Shown: positions 25,759-36,875, counted from the stretch's first letter. The stretch is 64,000 nucleotides of DNA from Salminus brasiliensis (GCF_030463535.1 NC_132896.1:21061709-21125708); one strand, 5' to 3'. Notes: generated from the letters alone by a model not told the origin. Numbers and translations: made by a program.

Positions 25759-28700
25759 CTTAATCAAATCATAGCAGTGATGGTAAAGGAGTAATGATAA
25801 TGGTGGTAATATTAGTAGTGGCAGATAGTTAAGAGTTGTGGCAGGTTCACACTACATGATCTTACTGCAAATCAGTACACATGTGCACACAACTTGTATC
25901 ACTCATTTCTTATAAACATTAATTAAGGAAGAAAAAAGAAGCAATTTGTTCTCATGGTCACGTGGAGAGCAGACAGACTCATGTGGGTTCCTCCTGCTGA
26001 AAGATCTTGTAATTTGTGACCCCATGACGCCGATCAGTTGTGTAGGGAGAGTGGTGCACATGTGTAAGTGGGGAGAGTGTGCACATGAGTTTATGCATAC
26101 GAGGGTGGCAAACGTATTTGTGGCAACAGGCCACATTACACACTGTATTGTTTTAATAGGGGGCTGGCCTAACTTTAATTAGAAAGCCCAAGTTGACATT
26201 AGCTGAAATAATTCTGGGTCTAAGAAGCATCACAGGACAGAGCCAGCCCTCTTTATGAGTTTATTCAGTCTCTTCTTGTCTGCTGTCGAGATGCTACTGC
26301 CCCAGCAAACCACTCCATAAAAGATGGCAGATGCCACCACTGTGTCAAAGAAAGTCCTCAGGAGTGCTCCTTGCACTCCAAAGGACCTCAATCTCCTCAG
26401 TAGGTAGAGTCTGCTCTGGCCTTTCTTGTAGAGTGCAGCAGTGTTAACTGACCAGTTTGTTATTTAGATAAACACCCAGGTATTTATAAGAGTCCACTCT
26501 CTCAATGTCTATACCCTGGATGTTCACTGATGGAGGGGGGTGTCTGGACCTGCGGAAATCCACCAACAGTTTTTTGGTCTTTCCTGCGTTTATCTGAAGG
26601 TGGTTCTGAGAGACATCAGTCCACAAAGTCTTAAATCAGTTCTCTGTACTCGCCGTTCTCCTTATTAGTTATGAGGCTGACGATCGCTTCAGAGCATCAG
26701 AGAACTTCTTGAGGTGACAGGTTGGTGAGCTGTACATGAAGTCAGCAGTGTACAGGGTGAAGAGGAACGGTGCCAAGACCATTCCTTGAGGGGCCCCTGT
26801 GCTGCTGACCACCATATCAGAGACACAGTCCCGTGCCCTCACATACTGTGGTCGGTTGGTGAGATAGTCTAGTATCCAGTTACCACCATCAGGCAAATGC
26901 TACACCAGAATGTAGTGCATGGCAGTATGGCAGGGAGGAGGCCACTACTCTCTAGAAAGAACATTGCTGCCTGTTCTCTGCAAAGATTAGATTAGATTTT
27001 GGTAATCTGTAAATTTGTGAAATTCATCTTAGTCAAGACTTTAACCTAATAGAAATGTGGTAGGAGGACTTTAAAAGGTCAGAATGCAAGTAAGACCACC
27101 AACATCACTGAACTCTAACTTTTGTAAGGCCAAATGGACCAAAATTCCAACCAAGTTACCAAAAATGTTTGGTTGAGGTTTCTGCTTTTTAAGGGTGTCA
27201 TGCCCCTACTGAAAGGAAAAGTTCACATACTTCTCAATAAAGATATTTGATGTTGGATAATTTTGCTTAATAAATAATTGTAAAAAAAATGGCTTTGTTT
27301 AATTGGCTTCTCCATACCTTGTTAGGCTTTATAATGAAGATCTGATCACATCAGATTTATGTATGAATACAGAAAATTGAGAAGGGTTTGCAAACTTTCT
27401 CGTGCCACTGTATATGCGTACTTGTGCATACATGCATATGAATGCCTGTAGGAACTTTAATGAGGTCTGGGATTTTGGACAGGAATTGAATATAGCCCAA
27501 GAACATTCTCCTCAAGACCAATTAGAGCTAACTCCAACTCATTACAGTTTTGAACCTGTACTGAAACTTGACACAAACCTGATTATCAGCTGTCCACAAT
27601 TAAAATTGGTTTATGAGAACCTAATTATTATATATAGCCCAATAATGTTTGATGTTGAAAAAACACCACCCTGTACAAACCCCACCCCTCAGGTTTAGAT
27701 AAATGATTTAAGCTCTAAATGCCTGTGTGGCTATGGTGCTGTTGGCTAGCGCATGCTTTCCTTTGGCTGGTCTGGGCGCATGTGGGCGCATGCCCTGTAA
27801 AGCGGGTGTGTGTATGCGCTGTGGCTGTGGCTCTGGCTCTGGCGGCTCAGTGTGCATTGTCTCCTGTGCGGCGGGACTCAGGGATGAAGATCAGTACCTC
27901 CTGCGTCACTCCAGCCCCGCCCTGGAGCAGGACTCTCCGCCTGGGCCACACCTCCTCGCCCACCTTGACTGCCACAACAAAGAGGAGCTGCAGCGCACTC
28001 TGGCCCGACTGGAGAATGAGAACAGGTGAGGACACACACACGCACACATTCATAGCGTCCCACTCTCTCACTGTCACACAGTGCTGCCTTTTGTTTATTG
28101 GACAATGCATAATACCAGCAAGTCACAATGTAATGCCAGCTGGTCCCCTGGCAAAAGGGCCACAGACTATGCAAAAGCATGGCATTGTTATTTATTTATT
28201 TAGCGTGCGCAGCACTCTTTGTTGTGTAGCGACAAATGGTGTCCATACCTGTGTGACTGATGCCTGAACTGGAAGTTATTCAGAAGTGTTGTAGAGGTAC
28301 TGAGGGCATCCTGTCAACATTCTGACTGACATATTTAGTTTAAAGCTGTTCAGAGCAAACACTTCTAATTAATGACTTTTAAGTAACTGGAATAAAAATT
28401 TATTTTATTCATGATTGACTGTGGACATTGCAGAGAAGACTAAACGTTTTTTGGGTCCACTACTAGAAGTGCAATCTTCTCCTTTTTTGTATGAAAGTCT
28501 CATTTCCTGAGATGCTTCTTAGAAGTTAAATCTGCACCTTTTCAAAACCACTTAAGTCTGCACCAGGGGCCATGGCCATCTATATGACTCATTTACATTT
28601 CCTTCCTCCATTTTCTTTAGAAACCCTGATCTTTAAGCCTGGGTCAGTTCCAGCCCGCTTTGCTGTGTGCGAATAATCAGTTAATAAAGCAGGATTAATT

Positions 28701-31700
28701 ACGAATGTCTCCAGGGCATCTGCAACCTTAACCCAGTTCATAAATCTACATTTACTGCTGCCATTTGTGGTGGCTTCCAAGGCCTATGTGATTGCCACCT
28801 CTATTAAAACCTTGTTACTTTCCTCATAAAGAGTAAAGAAGCAGTGATCTGGCTATAAATGTGCTGACTGTTCTATAAATAGAACGTGACAGTTTCTTCC
28901 CTTTAACATGCTTTTATTGCAGTGTGTTTTCACTTGACCCTTAAAATGCTTTAGTAATGTCTCAAAACACAAGGTCACATTTCTTTTTTGCAGTGTTGCT
29001 TTTCAGTTGGTAATTAGTGACTCTGAAGCACTTATTTATAAACAGAAGCAGTCTCAGGCATTTTGGGACATATGGCTATTTATGTTGTTTAGTGAGAATG
29101 GGATTTGTTTTGTATTCTGTTGCTGATTTTAAAGTTGGCACGTAGATAAATTATATGCTTCATTCAACCTACCATAGAAACAACCAAAGTTAAGGCACTA
29201 ACAGAAATGTAAAAGAATATGTAATTCTGCACTTAGAATGCCAGGTTTGTGTATGAGCTCTTTATCTATCTCGATTACCTAGTAGGTAGGTCTACCTAGC
29301 TTATGTGCCAGTTGTTATAGTTCTTTTAGTGTGCTAACATTTATTGCTTGATGTTTGTGTTTGTACCCTTCTGTCATGTTGTTAAGGCTAGTGTAAACAA
29401 AGGGTCACATCTGTCCTTTTTTGTGGACTGAAAGCTGTGAATGTGTGGTTTAGTGCTGGATCTTCACATTAGTGTCTTCCTTTGGAGTCAATAGGGCTTA
29501 ATGCCGAAGGGGTTAATTAAGTGAGAATTCAAGAGAATTCCCGGTGGTCTAGTGTGGTTTTAGCCCATTTGCAACTGTCCGTAAAAATATACAAACACAA
29601 GAACAAGGATTTAACTATAATTGGTCAGCCAGTTAGTTCAGAATAGACATTGAGTTTTGTGATTAGCCTAGGAAGATTGGCACGGTGATATGAATATGTT
29701 GGTGTTCAACAAAACAGGCAGTTTTACTTTACTTGTTTTAGTTTTTAAGGCACAAGTTTTTTTTTTCACTTTTTGTTGTTGTTTACGGCAGCAATTCCAG
29801 TCAGAAAACTGGAGAGAGAAAAAAATTCGCTCTGACCTGGTAGGCCTGAACCATCATGTTGACTCAAGAAATGAGTTTGCTCATAAACATTTCGGATGCT
29901 GAGCAAAAAGAGGAATTTATGTGGAACCACAGCACAGAAAGTCAGCATAGCACAATTGAACAATTTGGAATGTTTTGTAACAGAAAGAAGCATTGAAATA
30001 CTTACAAAAACTCAAACGTCTTGCCTGCTAATTTAAATAATTAAGTAAATGCCTCCGGATTCATTAGCTAATGCTTCATCATGCAGCAAGACAATGTCCC
30101 AGCACAAACACAGAGTTCGCCAAGAATCTGGTGAAGTTAATTTGCAAAGCTGTATGCAGGTTTTACTACTATTAGGTATTAAATTTGCAACCTTTTACTT
30201 TGTTGTACATAATGTACTTATATAATGATATTATATGAATAATTATATTTTTGCTCTGCAAAGCACAGATTTTTTGTTAGGCTGCAAAAATAAGCAGCTT
30301 TAGAGGTTTTGGCTTTGCAGTCACCGTATTATAGAGTGCACTAAATTTATTCATGACACATAAAGTGCAGATATTGATAATTTGGGGGGGGTTATACCTT
30401 TGTGTCTGGCAGGATGCTGCAGGGCGAGTACCGGCGGCTGAAGTGGAAGCATGAGGAGGCGGCAGCAGCTCCACAGCTGGTTGAGGGTGGCGCGGGCTCG
30501 CCAGCAGGTCAGCAGGATGAGGAGCTTCTGGCCGAGGCTCGAGTCCTCCGGCAGCACAAGAGCCGCCTGGAGACTCGTATGCAGATCCTGGAGGACCACA
30601 ACAAGCAACTGGAATCGCAGCTCCGTAGGCTCCGAGAGCTACTGCTGCAGGTTAGGACACAAACTCTCTCTCTCACACACACGTTTCAGAAAGAATGTGA
30701 GTGCTTGCAGATTTTGCTTGAACTGATGTTTGTGGGAGAGTGGTGTTTACCTTCCCTGCATTTATATAAATACAGGATTTAAAACATTAAGGACACGAAA
30801 AGAGTGAATAGGAAGCATATGGAAATGTTAATGAAGGACAAGAAAGGACAGACTGGCTGAAGGTGTGGGGATATGAGGGAGCTTAGGGAACAAACAGAGC
30901 CTGTCTGAAGACAGAAAAAGGGAGGAAAGGAGGGAGGGAGAGAGTTTTGAGGCTGCAGGCGGAGAGTAGGAGGATGTGGGGACGGTGGGGGGGAGACGGC
31001 ATTAGAGGCTGCCTTGATGTTTCTCACGCAGGGAAGTAGAATGGGGACACAGAGGGAGAGAAGAGAGAGAAAGGTAATGTCTCAGGTAAAGTGAGGGGAG
31101 ATTTGGGGAGAGTGGGGGAAAGAGAAAGAAATAGCATGGGTGATGGTTGAAAGAGAGTTGCTGAAAAAAGGCAGACTCACAAGTCAAGGTGATTTGCAAA
31201 GGCATATAGGAGGGGAGGCAGGAAGGCAGAGACTATTTGTTGAAATCATCATTGTAAAGACAGATTGTGGAGGGATTGAAGGTAAGTCATTTCTGAGGCT
31301 GTGAAAAAGAGGATGGAAAAGCAGATGGAAAGAGCAGCTGAGGATAAACTGAGGATTCCATTGCCTCCGGGGAAAGAAATAGAGGAGAAACGAAGCAGGT
31401 GAAGGCAGAGCATAGAGAAACTACAGTATGGCTGGAAGATGAGGTGAGAGGTAGGCAGAGAGTCCAGAAAACCAGAGAGGGGGCAGAGATAGCAAGACAG
31501 GACAGATGCTTCAGGTTAAAGTGGGATGATTGACGGGTTGTGCAAATTGAGACAGAGTGAGAGGAGGGGATTGGCAGCTGTAACTGGGGGTGAAAGGGGG
31601 ATTACAGTGGGGATAGACAAGAAGAGGGAGAGGAACTCAGAGGAGAGCTAATTGATGTTGGTGGAAATGTAAATCAGGGACGGCATAATGCAATGGGAAA

Positions 31701-33607
31701 TTCTGGAAAATTCAAGCCCTCTCATTTTGCCTGCATGTCTTTTGGGGTTGTATGGAATTACCTCTGTGGACACTTTGGCAGGTTGATGGAAAAGTTTGAA
31801 ACGTACTTCTCTCTCAGACTACGTCTCCCTGCTGAAGCGAGCTGTCTCTCTTCAATTCACTTTTTTCCATCCATGTGTGATGTGGCAGAAAGAGGGTACT
31901 TTTTTTCTTCGTGTCTGTCGCACTGTTTCATTTCTGAAGGAAATGCATTGCCTTTCTAAGATATGGAACTGGTGCCAAATCCCTGGTTAATATATGGCAA
32001 TGTTCTGAGTTTCAGCAGAATTGAAAAACTTGTGCAAGGGTTTCTTTATATTTTCATCACAGAAAGCAACAACAGTCAGTGCCTCTCCAGAGTACCGTTA
32101 AATCCGATTCAACCTGTATTCACAAAACTGCTGCCAAATTGTGCAATAAATAAAATTACGGTAATTTCTAACTAAAAAAGCAGTGGTTAAAGACTTAGTT
32201 CTGCTTCATAATTTGCTAATAGAAGCCTCCATGTACACTAGATGGACCAAAGTACTGGGACACCCAAACATTACATCTACAGGAGTTTTATGATATCCCA
32301 TTCTAAACCTGAAATAGGTCAGCATGCTTCCACTTTTCAATAATGCCACTTACAGCTGATCAGGATCATCTTGGAGGGTAGAAATTTTACTAACTGACTT
32401 ATTATAGTACAGTATTACAGTACTTCGCTTGAATTCAGTGAGCTCTATAGAACTGCATGGCTAGGTGTTTGATGTAATACACCTTTAGCAATAGGACTGA
32501 TTGAAACACCTGGATTTAGCGATTAAGAGGTTTTCTCCAATTCTTTTGCCCATATAGTGTAAATTACTACTTTTGACATCGTTTTGGAGTCTCTTCTTCC
32601 TCTCTTCTGTTCTTTCTTCTATTTTTCTTCTTTTTTTCCTCAAGCCCAAAGATGACTCAGAGGCCAATGGGTCAGCACCTTCTTCTCTGTCTTCACCTGT
32701 GTCAGTGGTTCACCAGAGGGAGCCACCAAGCAGAGAGACCACAGACACTGAGGCTGCAGGTTAGACCTAGACAGTAATCAGGCAACAGATTTCCATCACC
32801 ATTTTTTGGAATGCTAACATTATAATGCTAGAATAAGGGGAATAAACGTAAAAAATATCTTAAGAGGGCCTGATTCACTGACCCTTCTTAAGAAAACCTT
32901 TCTCCTTAAAACCACTTATGCAGTTTTCATGTTGATTGTGATATTCGCCAGTGTTTTTTTATTTGGTATTTGTCCAATTCATGAAAACAATGGGATTCAC
33001 TAATTTAAGAGCAGATAATAATTCTGTTTAAAAACACATTATGAACCAGGCTTTTCTAAAGAACACATTTAAGGAGGCCCATTATCCTCATAAATTAAAG
33101 AACAACCATTTCTGTGCAGCGTGTCCAGGTTTATGGTGCATAACCCGACAACAGACAATTTGTTGTTATAGCAACAAAATGCAACATGCCCAAAATGTGG
33201 CAAATTTACCAACATGCCAAAACATGGCGAAAATGTCAAATCATTTCTCTTGTTTATATTTTACAGTAAACAGGGATTTATTCTTTTCAGTTTATTATTC
33301 TTATTGTTATTATAACAGGGATTACATCTTTAAAAAAGTAACATTATTCAAAATTGGTAAGTGCAAATAATTATTGAATACGGAAAAGCAGCAAATTGGA
33401 TGTTAATGTAGTTGTGCCAAGATGCAACACTGACATATAAACTCCTTTCCAAAGAGTTACACAGGCTTAAGAATGTGTTGTTAGCTGCAATCTGAAAGTC
33501 GCTGCCTCACAGGAGAGGATCTTGACCAAGAGCAAGACACAGTGCTGCAGCTGCAAGAGGTGATCGAACAGCTAAGGAACGTCTTCCCGTCCGAGCCGGT
33601 CCAGTGA
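932..33607 (+). CDS. drp2: Dystrophin-related protein 2 (3' two thirds, 15 exons)
   Basis: DRP2 is a short dystrophin relative; in mammals it links the dystroglycan complex and periaxin to the Schwann cell cortex. Coding exons, all with AG acceptors and GT donors in consistent phase: 932-992, 2363-2424, 2856-2930, 3977-4178, 6038-6123, 8767-8924, 13299-13465, 13701-13812, 14211-14347, 14643-14708, 22583-22648, 27882-28025, 30413-30650, 32645-32759, 33513-33607 (stop TGA 33605-33607). They encode about 593 residues: WW domain, EF-hand-like region, ZZ finger, coiled coils. The gene is partial because the spectrin-repeat exons lie before the window. DRP2 is preferred over dystrophin and utrophin from remembered DRP2 phrases such as [12 protein letters not shown] and [14 protein letters not shown], and from the neighbouring taf7. 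The last exon diverges from the human DRP2 end that I recall. The exon map is very secure; the paralogue name is secure. Confidence 0.93.
993..3976 (+). other. drp2: drp2 introns 993-2362, 2425-2855, 2931-3976
   Basis: No repeat or gene was recognised. Pyrimidine-rich stretches occur at 3440-3575. AT-rich blocks near 3090-3180 and 3585-3620 look unlike the transposon relics and could be conserved non-coding DNA, which only an alignment could show. Confidence 0.5.
2856..8924 (+). CDS. drp2: drp2 exons encoding the EF-hand-like region
   Basis: Exons 2856-2930, 3977-4178, 6038-6123 and 8767-8924 encode the two EF-hand-like modules that support the WW domain in dystroglycan binding. Recognisable segments are [55 protein letters not shown], then [11 protein letters not shown] and [20 protein letters not shown]. 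The sequence tracks human DRP2 closely, with scattered substitutions. The introns between these exons are about 1.0, 1.9 and 2.6 kb. Confidence 0.92.
4179..8766 (+). other. drp2: drp2 introns 4179-6037 and 6124-8766
   Basis: Mostly unremarkable. A segment near 5700-5735 (CACTCACTGTCCACTTTATT) resembles the end of a fish mariner-type repeat. Just after the 6123 donor there is an AT-rich palindrome (arms 6171-6185 and 6206-6220), then (CA)n at 6408. Confidence 0.5.
6408..6447. repeat. (CA)n microsatellite
   Basis: Twenty uninterrupted CA units in a drp2 intron. Confidence 0.95.
8925..13298 (+). other. drp2: drp2 intron 8925-13298
   Basis: 4.4 kb. It contains a CT-rich stretch at 8968-9085, a (GA)n tract near 9235-9258, the Tc1 relic 11158-12061, and otherwise no recognised feature. 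Part of 12540-12830 may be another old transposon but could not be assigned. Confidence 0.55.
11158..12061 (+). mobile_element. Decayed Tc1-like transposon in a drp2 intron
   Basis: No frame is open, but long stretches match the nucleotide pattern of a fish Tc1 family. The section 11440-11640 matches the N-terminal transposase region and 11750-11880 the part reading like [17 protein letters not shown]. The 3' end GTAAACTTTCAACCATAACTG is followed by TA. The central catalytic region is deleted. Confidence 0.75.
13299..13812 (+). CDS. drp2: drp2 exons encoding the ZZ zinc finger
   Basis: Exons 13299-13465 and 13701-13812 encode the ZZ-type zinc finger. The CxxC pair CYIC and the pair in DICQMC are the expected zinc ligands, followed by the conserved stretch [12 protein letters not shown] with the histidine ligand. 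In dystrophin relatives this finger stabilises the dystroglycan-binding unit. The first exon also carries the junction from the EF region ([20 protein letters not shown]). Confidence 0.92.
14211..22648 (+). CDS. drp2: drp2 linker exons between ZZ finger and coiled coil
   Basis: Exons 14211-14347, 14643-14708 and 22583-22648 encode the linker from [18 protein letters not shown] through [14 protein letters not shown] to [20 protein letters not shown]. In dystrophin the equivalent region carries the syntrophin-binding segment. The two 66-bp exons match the sizes of dystrophin exons 72 and 73. No equivalent of the 39-bp dystrophin exon 71 was seen. The intron 14709-22582 is 7.9 kb and carries a Tc1 relic. 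Confidence 0.9.
15262..15380. repeat. Imperfect tandem repeat, about 43-bp unit, three copies
   Basis: Each unit begins ACATAGACACA and continues with TAATACAGTAATAC-type sequence. The copies differ by small indels. Located in the 7.9-kb drp2 intron. Confidence 0.65.
17830..17872. repeat. (GT)n microsatellite
   Basis: Twenty-one GT units in the 7.9-kb drp2 intron. Confidence 0.95.
18496..18534. repeat. (GA)n microsatellite
   Basis: About 19 GA units followed directly by TCTCTC, so the end can fold back on itself. Confidence 0.95.
19065..20612 (+). mobile_element. Degenerate Tc1-like transposon in a drp2 intron
   Basis: It starts after a TA with CAGTGCCTCCAAGTAGTATT. The inner terminal repeat ACCCCCTGCAGATTTTGC recurs inverted at the 3' side (20593-20612), but the outermost 3' repeat is missing. 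It belongs to a different Tc1 subfamily from the copy at 56002. It lies in the 7.9-kb intron 14709-22582, in the same orientation as drp2. Confidence 0.88.
19431..20413 (+). pseudogene. Tc1 transposase relic lacking the third catalytic residue
   Basis: It opens with [20 protein letters not shown], then needs two frame changes (near 19520 and near 19620) to read [19 protein letters not shown] and the DDE part. [11 protein letters not shown] and [12 protein letters not shown] supply the first two aspartates. The segment expected to read SPDLNPIENLWR is deleted between 20220 and 20240, so the third acidic residue is lost. It is non-functional. Confidence 0.88.
21975..22130 (+). mobile_element. 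Tc1 transposase fragment
   Basis: The fragment contains the words GTCACTGTCTACAGTCAAG and CATTGCCATGGACTGGAGAG, which match the same Tc1 family as the relic at 11158. No terminal repeats are visible. Confidence 0.65.
25060..25850. repeat. Dispersed fish repeat, interrupted by a LINE tail
   Basis: The ends of the unit are the AAATCAAATCAAATTTATTTG motif with a 17-bp perfect hairpin (25102-25118 and 25123-25139), and the section 25480-25620 with ACCTTGGGAGGAACGAAGAC and ACCCATCCTCCTCTGGTC. I recognise both as parts of one repeat common in fish. Between them, 25183-25430 looks like an inserted LINE 3' end. An (AT)n tract follows at 25710-25756. Confidence 0.55.
25183..25430 (-). mobile_element. 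LINE 3' end with hexamer tail
   Basis: The block begins with tandem GAATCA hexamers, the tail type of fish L2-like LINEs seen from the opposite strand. It continues with CTTTATTTCACCAAGTATG and ACAAGGAATTTGTCTTGGTG, typical of these 3' ends. Orientation is - strand. Confidence 0.6.
26200..26935 (-). mobile_element. LINE (L2/CR1-type) reverse transcriptase fragment
   Basis: Translation of the - strand gives reverse transcriptase motifs: [31 protein letters not shown] and KFSD (the catalytic box, disrupted after the first Asp). After a frameshift comes [18 protein letters not shown] and [15 protein letters not shown], then a degraded C-terminal part to about 26200. It is 5' truncated and not functional. 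Confidence 0.85.
27882..33607 (+). CDS. drp2: drp2 coiled-coil and C-terminal exons
   Basis: Exons 27882-28025, 30413-30650, 32645-32759 and 33513-33607. They encode the leucine-heptad coiled coils (for example [15 protein letters not shown] and [20 protein letters not shown]), which in this family pair with dystrobrevin. A Ser/Pro-rich stretch ([16 protein letters not shown]) follows, then a short acidic last segment, [15 protein letters not shown], before the stop. The last exon keeps an amphipathic pattern but is shorter than the human DRP2 end that I recall. Confidence 0.88.
28026..30412 (+). other. drp2: drp2 intron 28026-30412
   Basis: 2.4 kb of AT-rich sequence. No repeat, RNA gene or open frame was recognised. 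Confidence 0.55.
30840..31660 (+). repeat. Long purine-rich (GA/GGA) tract in a drp2 intron
   Basis: About 800 bases of strongly purine-biased + strand sequence, mainly GAGAGG/GGAGAAAG-type words without a fixed unit, in the intron 30651-32644. No coding frame or transposon features were seen. Confidence 0.7.
32235..32560. mobile_element. MITE derived from a Tc1/mariner-type element, in a drp2 intron
   Basis: The ends ACACTAGATGGACCAAAGTA and TTCTTTTGCCCATATAGTGT are imperfect inverted repeats. The 326-bp body resembles the two ends of a longer fish transposon with the transposase removed. It lies 85 bases before the 32645 exon acceptor. Confidence 0.65.
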
Positions 33608-34991
33608 GGAGCCTGAACAAATGCAGAGGGAGAGACCAGTCGTTTCACGGGTTGGTGCACAGGACAAGCAGAACTTTCTGTAGTACTCATGGATGATCCG
33701 CCATCACCTTCAACTCTATTGTTCTATTGCTGTACAAATTAACTGTAAATATACACTGTAATATAGCACAGGTACAGAACAAGTTAGTTGCTTGTACCTG
33801 TACTTGTATATTGTATGTTGTTTTTTTATATCTATAACCATAACTTCTAAGGGTTAAAAATGTACCTTAAAGGGTTGCATTATTTGTCTCTCTTTCAGGT
33901 GCCATATAGCTCATCTAATTGTGGGTTTTGTCTGGAGTATGCAAGACAGACAGACAGACAGACTGATAGATGGGCTCAGCAGGTCAAACGGTTCACTTGC
34001 CTGTCCTTGCTGACTTCTGCACTGCAGTGAAGAGTTCCTGAGTGATAACTAACTAATGTCCTCCTGGTGCCAAAGGCCAGCGCTTGATCGTCCACTGTGC
34101 TAACCAGCTGCCTGTAGTAACGGAAGGCATGTGTGGCTTCTTCAGTACAGCACAATGACCTCTCCGCCAATCAAGCACAGAGAGGAAAGGACATCCCTTG
34201 TACTTATATCCTGTGCCATCAACTTCAATTAATGGCTTTTACTTTTGCTTTTAATCATATGTTACAGGGTTTTACTGCCATCTCATGCAACATTAAAATA
34301 TTCACAGACACACAAACACACACACACACGCATAACAAATGCAGGCCGGGCCAGGCCTCGTGTGGCCTCTGCTCTGTGAAAGCAGAGAGGAACAGATTGC
34401 TGGGAGCCAGCGGGACAAGCATATTTGCTCTGTAGGGTTGACACATCAACGACAGAAGCCATCATTTATTCAATGCAGCCATAGTGCTGTATTTCTGCTC
34501 TTGATGGCTCCCAAATGCAACTGTGCCCTCTTCTGCCTCCTTCTCACTCTCTCTCTCTCTCTCTCTTTCTCTTACTATCCTGTCATTTTTGTCCCTCTTG
34601 CTACTGTTATTACGAATCACTTACGCTCACTCACCCACAGATGTATCCCAGCTTACATACAAAGTATCTGCAAGGAGATAAGTGCCCATTTTACAGCTCT
34701 TTGGGTTTCCTGGTGTAGGGGGGAATGTCTCATAGCGAGGAAGATTTGTAGCGCAACACAGCACATGCTTTGTTGTGAAAGCTTTTGCCTGAAAAATGAC
34801 AGGCCTCTGCTGTGCGATGCACAGAAGGAGGGCAACCGCAGGCTAGAGCAGCGGTGGGTGTGTCTGATTGCCTGAGAACCCACACCTCCAAACCCCGGTT
34901 GGAGGCTGACGCACTTTAGACCTAGCATGTTCCTTAACTCTCAAAAGCGTCACGCATCTCATAAACACAGCTATCCTTAGATCACCTCTCT

Positions 34992-35025
<34 letters not shown>

Positions 35026-35521
35026 TTCGGCTTCATTTCATCTTTTTCTCAGTTCCACAGTCGTTGTGGAGGAAATTGAAGAGCGAGTGATGCAGGATTA
35101 TTTAACATTATGGTTAAGGAGGCGGACAGCGAACTGATCCCGCTCTTTGTGAACACACAGAAGGCAGAAAAAGACTTTTTGTAGAGCGATTTATTGGGTG
35201 CTGTCAGATTTCTGTGAAAAGAGGCTGTATCCCTAGAACACTGAAAGAGAGAGAGCAAGAGATTGAGGCAAAGGAAGGGGGGAAGAAAAATGGGAGCGCC
35301 TGAGAGAGAGAAAAGGGGAGAGGGAAAAATATGGCAGTTGCAAGGAAAAGATTGGCTGTGTAAATATTCACTTGGGTGGGTTTGGCCATAGCAGCCCTGT
35401 AGGTGTCAGATTAGCTACTGCTGAGAGTGAGAGAGAAAGAAAGAAAGAAAGAAAGAAAGAGCAGAAACAGTGAGAGACTGAAAGAGACAGTGAGGAAGAG
35501 AAGGAACAAATGGAGAGAAAG

Positions 35522-35557
<36 letters not shown>

Positions 35558-36875
35558 TCTCTGTTTGTTCCAGTGAACACTCTGAAGTCATTAGCTGCCA
35601 GCACAAGGACAGTACCTGCTTTTCCACCTTTCCCTGAAAAAGAAGCCATCTACAGCCTACAACAGTTTTTTTTCAGGGCACAGGTTTCAGTTTGAATCCC
35701 ATTGCACATTCTCCAGGCCTCTGCTCGAGGCAGAACGTTCATATTTGACATCACTGTGCGCTGCACTGTCTGTTTATTTTGACGCGGTTGCTAGGGAACT
35801 GTCCCAGAAGAACCGGCTGCTCTCTGGAAAGGTGGGGCATCGTTCATAATAGAGAAGATGCAAATAAGCGTATGGAGGGAGAGAGAGAGAGAAAGAGAGA
35901 AAGAGAAAGAGAGAGAAAGAAAGAGAGAGAGAGAAAGAGACAGTGAAAGTGTCTGAAGGTGCACACATCCCCCACCTAAGCTGCCTGTCACTGTTTAGCT
36001 GGCATGGCTCTTCATTAAGATCAACATCTGTTGCATCCAGCTGGGACACCTGTTATCATACTAAACACACTTAAAGACAAAGGACACCCAACACAGAGAA
36101 ATGCGCCCACAAACACATTCTATACTTTGATCTTTTATTTATTTCCACTATTCATATGTCAGGTCCCGTTAAATATGCAGGAAAGAGCTTTTGTCCCCCC
36201 CTCCATCCATGGTCATAGTTCATACAGCTTTTCCCTTTTTGAAGCATTACTGGCACAGGAAATGTCATACTCTTTGAAATGTTAAAATAATGAGATTGGA
36301 CATGGTAGCAAATCATTTACATCACTTCACTACTCTTTGCTACATTTGCTATGCTTTGCCATAAGCCTCCGGTTCCAGATGTACCCAATATAATTTTTTC
36401 TTCAAGCTAACGTTGGCTCCGTTGCCACTGTCTACTCATTTAGAAAATGAGATAAAATGAATCTCAGTAGGTCACCACAGGTGGCCGCAGCCTCTGGGAT
36501 CTGTAGCATGACTAAAATGGTATATGGTCTCGGGATGACGTGGTACCACACGCCATTGCTAAGGGCTGAACCTGCTGTTTTTAGCTCCACTAACGAACCC
36601 ACTCATTATTTCGGTTTTTAAAAGTAGCAGACCTGCAGGTCACGACACCTGGGCTGGCCTCGGCCTGGTCAGCAAGCTTGTTTCGGTCTCTACAATACTG
36701 GGCATTGATTTAACCTCTAAACTTGTGACATTACTTACATTTAGTCCTGCGTTGTCTCTTGCTTTTAATTTGATAATTACAGACATTCCACCTAAGTCTG
36801 TGTTCAAGTGTTGATCAATTTTTAATGCACCGTTACCTTGCACCGTAACACATGATCTGTTTGTTCCCCCTTGTT

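Larger units (their letters stand above)
24795..27412. mobile_element. Tc1-like relic split by later insertions (nested repeats)
   Basis: The outer edges are inverted copies: TAGAAAGTTTGCAAAC near 24809-24824 and GTTTGCAAACTTTCTCG near 27389. The inner flank 26990-27240 reads like the C-terminal part of a transposase gene. The middle 25060-26935 is occupied by other repeats. The 5' limit is approximate. Confidence 0.6.
22649..27881 (+). other. drp2: drp2 intron 22649-27881
   Basis: 5.2 kb, dominated by the nested transposon region 24795-27412. Before it, 22700-24790 has GT-rich runs but no recognised element. The last 470 bases before the acceptor at 27880-27881 are unassigned. Confidence 0.55.

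Noticed and set aside
932..33607. Naming the gene dystrophin (dmd) or utrophin (utrn)
   Set aside because: The WW-to-coiled-coil region resembles all three, but the phrases around 14643-14708 and 27882-28025 match DRP2, exon 71 is missing, and the neighbour is taf7.
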